Shown here: in pieces, positions 59,509-64,000 of the stretch
How positions within the stretch are numbered: position 1 is the first letter of the stretch
How the letters are laid out: the number at the start of each line of letters is the position of its first letter
DNA from: DATFQI01 sp963816955
GTDB taxonomy: Bacteria > Actinomycetota > Thermoleophilia > Solirubrobacterales > Solirubrobacteraceae
Assembly: GCA_963816955.1 (NCBI GenBank)
Contig: CAWFME010000004.1
Location: 496,001 to 560,000, forward strand
Direction: 5' to 3'
DNA: 64,000 nt
Position numbers and translations under genes: made by a program
Notes under the pieces: model-generated
The model's input: the letters and a program-made list of their open reading frames with translations, nothing else
Told to the model about the DNA's origin: nothing
The model's database searches: none

Positions 59509-59779
59509 CTGGTCGGCGCCGAGGTTGTCGTGCAGCGCGTTGGTCAGAGCCGAGCGGACCCCGTCGTCGTCTGCGGCGGCCGTCGCCGCGCGGGCGAGCA
59601 GCCGCAGGCACGCCGCGACGTCACCGGGGGCGTGGCGCGGCGTGGCGTCGGGGGTGAGGGGAGCTGGGAGCGAGTCGGGAACGGCGTAGCCTTCCTCGAG
59701 CGAGGGCTACCCTCATATCGGCCGCGCGGACGCCGCGCTTGATGCGACTAACCGTCCAATTTCCGCGCTCTGAGCGGGT

Positions 59780-60193
59780 TCAGCAGGCGCCGGGGTTCTG
59801 GGCGCAGAAGTCCTCGAACTGCTGCGCCTCCGAGCCCGCGGGCGGGGCGGTGTCGTTGGAGGCGGAGTCCTCCTGGGCGGGGGCGGTGGCGCCCCCGCTG
59901 TCGGTGCCGGCGGCGCCGGTCGAGGTGGTGCCGGTGCCGCTGCTCGGCGCGGTGGCCGCGCCGCTCTGGTCGTCCGGCGGCGTGGTGCCGTCCGGCTCGG
60001 CCGTGGCGGACGGGGTCGGCGTCGGCGTGGCGTCGCCGCTCGCGCTCGCGTCGACCGTCTCGGAGGGGGCCGTCACCCCGACGGGCGGGCCCGGCACCTC
60101 CTGGTAGTCGACCTCGCTACCGCCGCAGCCGACAGCGCCGGCTGCGAGGGCCGCGGTGAGGAACAGGGTTGTTGCGGTTCGAGCCGCGCGCAT
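59780..60193 (-). CDS. Secreted lipoprotein, Thr/Pro/Ala-rich
   Basis: 137 residues. A type II signal (ATTLFLTAALAAGAVGCGG) with the lipobox Cys, then a low-complexity Ser/Thr/Pro/Ala/Gly linker and a short Cys-containing tail (EDFCAQNPGAC). The function is unknown; a tethered extracytoplasmic peptide. On the same strand as the zinc-ribbon gene upstream. Confidence 0.6.
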   Translation of the reverse strand: MRAARTATTLFLTAALAAGAVGCGGSEVDYQEVPGPPVGVTAPSETVDASASGDATPTPTPSATAEPDGTTPPDDQSGAATAPSSGTGTTSTGAAGTDSGGATAPAQEDSASNDTAPPAGSEAQQFEDFCAQNPGAC

Positions 60194-60205
60194 GGGAAGA
60201 ACGGG

Positions 60206-60472
60206 TCAGCGAGGCAGCGCCGCCATGCGGCGGCCGCAGGTCGGGCACTCGTTGAGGTCCAGCTGGGCGGGCTGGTCGCACCAGTTGCAGAAGCGGAGGT
60301 TCTCCACGGACCAGGGCAGCTGCGATCTGGACGGCGGCAGCGGCAGCAGCTTGCCCACCGGCTCCAGCGTCTCGCCGGTCTCGCGATCCACGTACGAGCG
60401 CCCGGGCTCGCCCTCCAGGATGACCTCACGGCCGGTCGACGGCGCCCGCAGGCGATATCTCTCCCGGTTCAT
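60206..60472 (-). CDS. Small zinc-ribbon protein
   Basis: 88 residues with a C-terminal zinc ribbon FCNWCDQPAQLDLNECPTCG (CxxC x14 CxxC) and an N-terminal beta-rich part RYRLRAPSTGREVILEGEPG. Function unknown. The ATG at 60472 is 48 bases from the divergent glycosyltransferase start. Confidence 0.6.
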   Translation of the reverse strand: MNRERYRLRAPSTGREVILEGEPGRSYVDRETGETLEPVGKLLPLPPSRSQLPWSVENLRFCNWCDQPAQLDLNECPTCGRRMAALPR

Positions 60473-60520
60473 GGCGGCGAACCGTAGCAGGGGTCCCGGC
60501 GCGTACCCTGCACCGCGCCC

Positions 60521-62086
60521 ATGCGCATCCTCGTCTTCCACGGGTACCTGCTCGGCGGGACCGGCTCCAACGTCTACAACGCCGCGCTGGCCGAGGCCTT
60601 CGCGCGCGCGGGCCACGAGGTCCACCTGCTCAGCCAGGAGCGCGACCCGCTCGCGCACGGCTGGGTCGACGCCGCCGGCGACTGGGACTCCGGCGAGCTC
60701 GCGGTCGAGACCCGCCGGGAGCCTGCTCGGGCCACGGCCTACCGGCCCGACATCGCCGGGCTGCTGCCGCTCTACGTCGCCGACCGCTACGAGGGGATCG
60801 AGGCCCGGCCGTTCCCCGAGCTGAGCGACGAGGAGCTCGACCGCTACCTCGAGCGCAACGTGGCCGCCGTGCGGGAGGTGGCCTCCTCGGTGCGCCCGGA
60901 CGTCGCACTCGCCAACCACCTCGTGATGGGCCCGGCGATCCTGGCGCGAGCGCTCGACGGCCTCGGCGTGCCGTACGCGGTGAAGATCCACGGCAGCGCG
61001 CTCGAGTACACGGTGAAGCCCCACCCGGAGCGCTTCCTGCCGTACGCCAGGGAGGGCCTGGCGGGAGCCGGAGGGGTCCTCGTGGGGTCTCGCCACACGG
61101 GGGAGAGCCTCTGGGCCGCCATGGACGACCCGGATCTGCCGGGCCGCACCCGCCTCGGCCCACCGGGAGTCGACGTCGGGCGCTTCACGCCCCGCGAGCC
61201 CCCCGAGGCCCGCGCCGGCCTGGAAGGTCTCCGAGACCGCCTGGCGGCAGCGGACGGCGAGGTCGGCTCCGCCTCCGCGACCGGCGGCTCCGCCGAGCCT
61301 GTGCCGCCCGGCTCGTCCTTCTCGCGGCTCGCGGGCGAAGCGGGGGCGGCGCTCGCCACCGTGGGCCCGGAGGACCGGCTCGTGGTCTTCGTGGGCAAGC
61401 TGATCGCCTCCAAGGGCGTGGAGCTGCTGCTGGCGGCCTGGCCGCTGGTGCTCGCGCGCGAGCCGGCGGCGCGGCTCGTGGTCGTCGGCTTCGGCGGGTT
61501 CCGGGAGGGGCTGGAGGCGCTCGCCTCCCAGCTCGCCGAGGGCGACCTCGACGCCGCGCGCGCGACCCGCGGCGAGAACGGCCAGGAGCTGCCCTGGCTG
61601 GCGGCCTTCCTGGACGACCTCGAGGACGAGGCCGCCTACGTGGAGGCCGCCCGCGGGCTGGCCGACCGGGTGGCCTTCGCCGGCCGGCTCGACCACGCCG
61701 AGCTCGTCGACCTGCTGCCCGCCGCCGAGGCGATGGCGGTCACGAGCACGTTCCCCGAGGCGTTCGGGATGGTCGCGGCCGAGGCGGCCGCCTGCGGCGC
61801 GCTGCCGGTCGTGGCGCGCCACTCCGGCCTCGGCGAGGTCGCCCGCACCCTCGCGGATGCGGTTCCGGACGCCGTCCGGGACTGGCTGACGTTCGAGGTC
61901 GGCCCGAACGCCGTGCCCGAGCTCGCCGGCGCGCTCTCGAGCTGGCTCGCCGCGCCCGACGACCTCCGCGCGGCCACCCGCAAGGCGATCGTCGAGGCCA
62001 CGCGTGAGCGCTACTCCTGGGACGGCGTCGCCCGAACGGTGATCGCCGCCGCCCAAGGCGACCTCGACGACCTCCCGGAGCCCTGA
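60521..62086 (+). CDS. GT4-family glycosyltransferase (long)
   Basis: 521 residues. MRILVFHGYLLGGTGSNVYN starts a GT-B enzyme with the N-terminal acceptor domain (AKIHGSALEY-like VKIHGSALEYTVKPHPERFL, VLVGSRHTGESL, GPPGVDVGRFTPREP) and a donor domain (LVVFVGKLIASKGVELLLAA, VVGFGGFREGLEALA, VAFAGRLDHAELVDLLPAA, FPEAFGMVAAEAAACG). An insert near residues 225-285 is Ser/Gly/Glu-rich and low-complexity. It transfers a sugar from a nucleotide donor; the acceptor is unknown. Frame intact. Confidence 0.85.
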   Translation: MRILVFHGYLLGGTGSNVYNAALAEAFARAGHEVHLLSQERDPLAHGWVDAAGDWDSGELAVETRREPARATAYRPDIAGLLPLYVADRYEGIEARPFPELSDEELDRYLERNVAAVREVASSVRPDVALANHLVMGPAILARALDGLGVPYAVKIHGSALEYTVKPHPERFLPYAREGLAGAGGVLVGSRHTGESLWAAMDDPDLPGRTRLGPPGVDVGRFTPREPPEARAGLEGLRDRLAAADGEVGSASATGGSAEPVPPGSSFSRLAGEAGAALATVGPEDRLVVFVGKLIASKGVELLLAAWPLVLAREPAARLVVVGFGGFREGLEALASQLAEGDLDAARATRGENGQELPWLAAFLDDLEDEAAYVEAARGLADRVAFAGRLDHAELVDLLPAAEAMAVTSTFPEAFGMVAAEAAACGALPVVARHSGLGEVARTLADAVPDAVRDWLTFEVGPNAVPELAGALSSWLAAPDDLRAATRKAIVEATRERYSWDGVARTVIAAAQGDLDDLPEP

Positions 62087-62138
62087 GCCGCCCGGGCGCG
62101 CGGCGCACCGCCCCCGGCTCGGTTAGGATTCCGCGCCG

Positions 62139-62888
62139 ATGAGGAGGACACTGGTCCGGGTGGCGCTGGGCGCCTGCGCGATCGGCGCTGCGGCGCTGTC
62201 CGCAGGCTGCGGCGGCGTGGCCGACCGCGGCAGCAATGTCGTCAACGGCAAGCAGCTGTTCGTGGAGAAGTGCGGGTCGTGCCACATCCTCAACCGGGCC
62301 GGCACCAAGGGCGTGACGGGCCCGAACCTCGACCAGGCGTTCGCCCGCGCGCGCCAGGACGGGTTCGGCTCGACCACGTTCCAGGGCATCGTCCACCGCC
62401 AGATCGAGCAGCCCGCGCGCCGCGCGCAGGTGGATCCCGCCACGAACAAGGAGCTGCCGCTGATGCCGGCCAACCTCGTCAAGGGCGAGGACGCCCGGGA
62501 CGTCGCGGCCTACGTGGCCGACGCGGCGGGCAAGGGCGGCAAGGACCAGGGCGCGCTCGCGTCGGTGGGCGCCGCCGTGGCCGAGGGCACCGCGAAGGCC
62601 GAGGGCGGCACGCTCGAGATCCCGGCGGACCCCGGCGGCGCGCTCGCCTACCGGTTCGCCAACGCCGAGGCGCCCGCTGGGCAGCTCGAGATCGACTCGC
62701 CGAACGAGTCCTCCGTCGACCACAACATCGCCGTCGAGGGCGGAGGCGTCGACGAGGTCGGCCCGGTGGTCAAGAACGGCGGCGTCTCGACCATCAACGT
62801 CAGCGTGCAGTCCGGCGAGTACACCTTCTACTGCAGCGTCACCGGCCACCGGGAGGCCGGCATGGAGGGCAAGCTCACCGTCAAGTGA
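62139..62888 (+). CDS. Cytochrome c-cupredoxin fusion lipoprotein
   Basis: 249 residues. A lipoprotein signal (VRVALGACAIGAAALSAGCGG) leads to a cytochrome c class I domain (QLFVEKCGSCHILNRAGTKG with the CxxCH haem site, and LPLMPANLV with the axial Met). After an Ala/Gly linker comes a plastocyanin-like domain (SSVDHNIAVEG with one His ligand and TFYCSVTGHREAGMEGKL with Cys, His and Met copper ligands). It should carry electrons outside the membrane with both haem and copper. The downstream ctaG and ctaE suggest it feeds a caa3-type oxidase. Confidence 0.9.
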   Translation: MRRTLVRVALGACAIGAAALSAGCGGVADRGSNVVNGKQLFVEKCGSCHILNRAGTKGVTGPNLDQAFARARQDGFGSTTFQGIVHRQIEQPARRAQVDPATNKELPLMPANLVKGEDARDVAAYVADAAGKGGKDQGALASVGAAVAEGTAKAEGGTLEIPADPGGALAYRFANAEAPAGQLEIDSPNESSVDHNIAVEGGGVDEVGPVVKNGGVSTINVSVQSGEYTFYCSVTGHREAGMEGKLTVK

Positions 62889-62939
62889 GTCCGTCGACCG
62901 TCGGCCGGGGCGCGCCCCGGCCGGTAGCGTCCACGAGCG

Positions 62940-63926
62940 ATGACCGGAGGGGACCTGCTCGCCGGCCTGATCCAGGCCTCGCCGTTCTACGTGCTCGTGG
63001 CGTTCGTGGCCGTCAGAGCCCGCACGCTCGCACGCGAGGGGCGGCCGGTCCCCACGGCCCGCCTGAGCCTGATCGCCGCCGGCGTGGCCGTCGGCGTCGC
63101 GGCCGACCTGCCCCCGATCGGCACCGCGAGCGAGGAGCGGCTGTCGGTCCACATGCTCCAGCACATGCTGATCGGGGACCTGGCGGCGTTCCTGATCACG
63201 ATCGGCCTGACCGGGCCGCTGCTGCGGCCGATCCTGACCAAGCCGGGCATCAGGCGCCTGCGCTGGCTCGCGCACCCCCTGGTGGCGGTGCCGCTGTGGA
63301 TCGGCGTCTACTACGGCTGGCACGCGCCGGCGCTCTACCAGGCGGCGCTGCACTCCGACGTCGTCCACGCGACGGAGCACGCGACGATGTTCGCGGCCGG
63401 CCTGGCGCTGTGGATGGGCCTGCTCGGCCCGCTGCCCAAGCCCGCGTGGTTCGGCAACGCCGCCGGGCTCGCCTACGTGATCGTCGTGCGCTTCGCCGGC
63501 ACCGTGATCGCCAACGTCTTCCTCTGGTCGAGCTCGCCGTTCTATCCCGACTACGAGGATCTGGCCCGGACGCGCGGGATCGACGCCGCCGCGGACCAGA
63601 GCCTGGCCGGCGCGATCTGGATGGTCGAGGGCTCCGTCGTGACGATCTGCGTGCTCGGCTGGCTGTTCACCCGCTGGATGAGCCAGGGCGCCGAGGCGCA
63701 GGAGCTCGTCGAGCACGCCAGGGCCCGCGGCGTCGAGCTCGACCCTGCACGGGCGCGCCGGGCCGTCGCGGCGGGCGCGGGCGCCCGCCTGCGGGCCCGC
63801 CTGGACTCAGAAGGCGGCGCGGCCGAGCAGGACGAGCCCGGCGATGACGGCGGCGACCACGAGCACGTAGAGCAGGAAGCGGAACGCCTCCCCCTCCGAG
63901 CGCAGCGGGTTGATCACAGGATGTAG
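62940..63926 (+). CDS. ctaG: Cytochrome c oxidase assembly protein CtaG (caa3 type)
   Basis: About 328 residues as read; the CtaG domain fills the first ~260. Several membrane helices with conserved HMLQHMLIGDLAAFL, YYGWHAPALYQAALHSDVVH, EHATMFAAGLALWMGLLGPL and a C-terminal helix. It helps build the copper site of a caa3-type oxidase. The last ~30 codons are charged and overlap the antisense small gene, so the true 3' end may be earlier if a base is wrong. Confidence 0.88.
   Translation: MTGGDLLAGLIQASPFYVLVAFVAVRARTLAREGRPVPTARLSLIAAGVAVGVAADLPPIGTASEERLSVHMLQHMLIGDLAAFLITIGLTGPLLRPILTKPGIRRLRWLAHPLVAVPLWIGVYYGWHAPALYQAALHSDVVHATEHATMFAAGLALWMGLLGPLPKPAWFGNAAGLAYVIVVRFAGTVIANVFLWSSSPFYPDYEDLARTRGIDAAADQSLAGAIWMVEGSVVTICVLGWLFTRWMSQGAEAQELVEHARARGVELDPARARRAVAAGAGARLRARLDSEGGAAEQDEPGDDGGDHEHVEQEAERLPLRAQRVDHRM
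63807..63917 (-). CDS. Small membrane protein between ctaE and ctaG
   Basis: 36 residues from a GTG overlapping the ctaE stop (GTGA): VINPLRSEGEAFRFLLYVLV, then VAAVIAGLVLLGRAAF. A single membrane helix with a short charged start. Proteins of this size and position follow ctaE in related oxidase loci and may stabilise the oxidase. It is antisense to the end of the ctaG frame. Confidence 0.55.
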   Translation of the reverse strand: MINPLRSEGEAFRFLLYVLVVAAVIAGLVLLGRAAF

Positions 63927-64000
63927 ACGCTCAGGTACACGATCACCCACATCACGTCGACGAAGTGCCAGTAGATGCCCGGCACCTCGACGCCCCGGTG
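63914..64000 (-). CDS. ctaE: Cytochrome c oxidase subunit III, C-terminus (partial)
   Basis: Only the last 28 residues are in the window: VPGIYWHFVDVMWVIVYLSV and YIL. The WHFVDVxW pattern is the conserved last helix of haem-copper oxidase subunit III. The gene continues beyond the right edge on the minus strand. Confidence 0.85.
   Translation of the reverse strand, partial: HRGVEVPGIYWHFVDVMWVIVYLSVYIL

Noticed and set aside
1..64000. tRNA, rRNA or CRISPR array
   Set aside because: No T-loop-like GGTTCGA box with matching acceptor ends, no rRNA-like sequence and no regularly spaced direct repeats were seen by eye.
1..64000. Prophage or integrative element
   Set aside because: No integrase, portal, capsid, transposase or att-like repeats flanking a tRNA were found; composition is uniform apart from short intergenic patches.

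Overview
The window is about 64 kb of very GC-rich DNA, with codon use dominated by G/C third positions and many GTG starts. The gene content and order point to a deep-branching actinobacterium, most likely of the Solirubrobacterales/Thermoleophilia: rplM-rpsI-glmM-glmS-acpS-nnr-alr, guaB3-guaA, murI-rph-rdgB, an M. tuberculosis-type CysM with a Mec-like JAMM protease, a c-di-AMP riboswitch before a cell-wall peptidase, and a caa3-type oxidase locus. This placement is an inference from families and order; no rRNA, tRNA, CRISPR array, integrase or transposase gene was seen.

Layout. 1-8 kb: the end of a sugar ABC permease, a Gfo/Idh oxidoreductase, an MFS exporter remnant, a STAS/SpoIIE-phosphatase pair, an aminotransferase, and xylA-xylB. 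8-16 kb: cysM, two exported ferritin-like proteins, tatA, the Mec-like JAMM protease, a zinc-ribbon protein, a metallopeptidase-like protein without its zinc motif, a secreted penicillin acylase and a DUF1802 protein. 16-26 kb, mostly minus strand: a 3-hydroxyisobutyrate dehydrogenase-like enzyme, hyuB, hyuA, a Cys/His protein, nadB, a plus-strand class II deacetylase, two zinc-ribbon proteins and a GT4 glycosyltransferase. 26-35 kb: a Flp pilin, murI-rph-rdgB-CDF, small conserved proteins, HU, pyrF, a LysM protein, a DD-carboxypeptidase and a PfkB kinase. 35-40 kb: guaB3-guaA, a SnoaL-like protein, and an M23 peptidase behind the riboswitch. 40-56 kb: rplM, rpsI with a long acidic extension, glmM, a half-length and a full UDP-GlcNAc 2-epimerase around glmS, two divergent NarL-type regulators, acpS-nnr, rfbG, a CBS protein, alr, cca, an M28 peptidase and a HIT protein. 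56-64 kb: a secreted protein, a cold-shock protein, a GAF-GGDEF-HD-GYP protein, a glycosyltransferase, a cytochrome c-cupredoxin fusion, ctaG and the end of ctaE.

Functional themes. Cell-envelope precursor synthesis is strongly represented (glmM, glmS, wecB, murI, alr, DD-carboxypeptidase, LysM, M23, rfbG, two glycosyltransferases). Nucleotide metabolism (guaB3, guaA, pyrF, rdgB) and second-messenger control (c-di-AMP riboswitch, GGDEF/HD-GYP protein, SpoIIE phosphatase) lie alongside it.

Two features cut across the window. First, at least a dozen otherwise well-conserved genes are broken by single-base shifts, usually in G/C runs. This looks more like sequence error than decay, though the MFS remnant and the gene at 11.2-11.6 kb look truly degraded. 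Second, three intergenic copies (29.6, 34.7 and 50.0 kb) of a roughly 150-180 bp inverted-repeat element with a central long-stem hairpin form a dispersed, MITE/REP-like family. One copy supplies the last seven codons and the stop codon of rfbG. A separate palindromic element lies at 38.45-38.61 kb.
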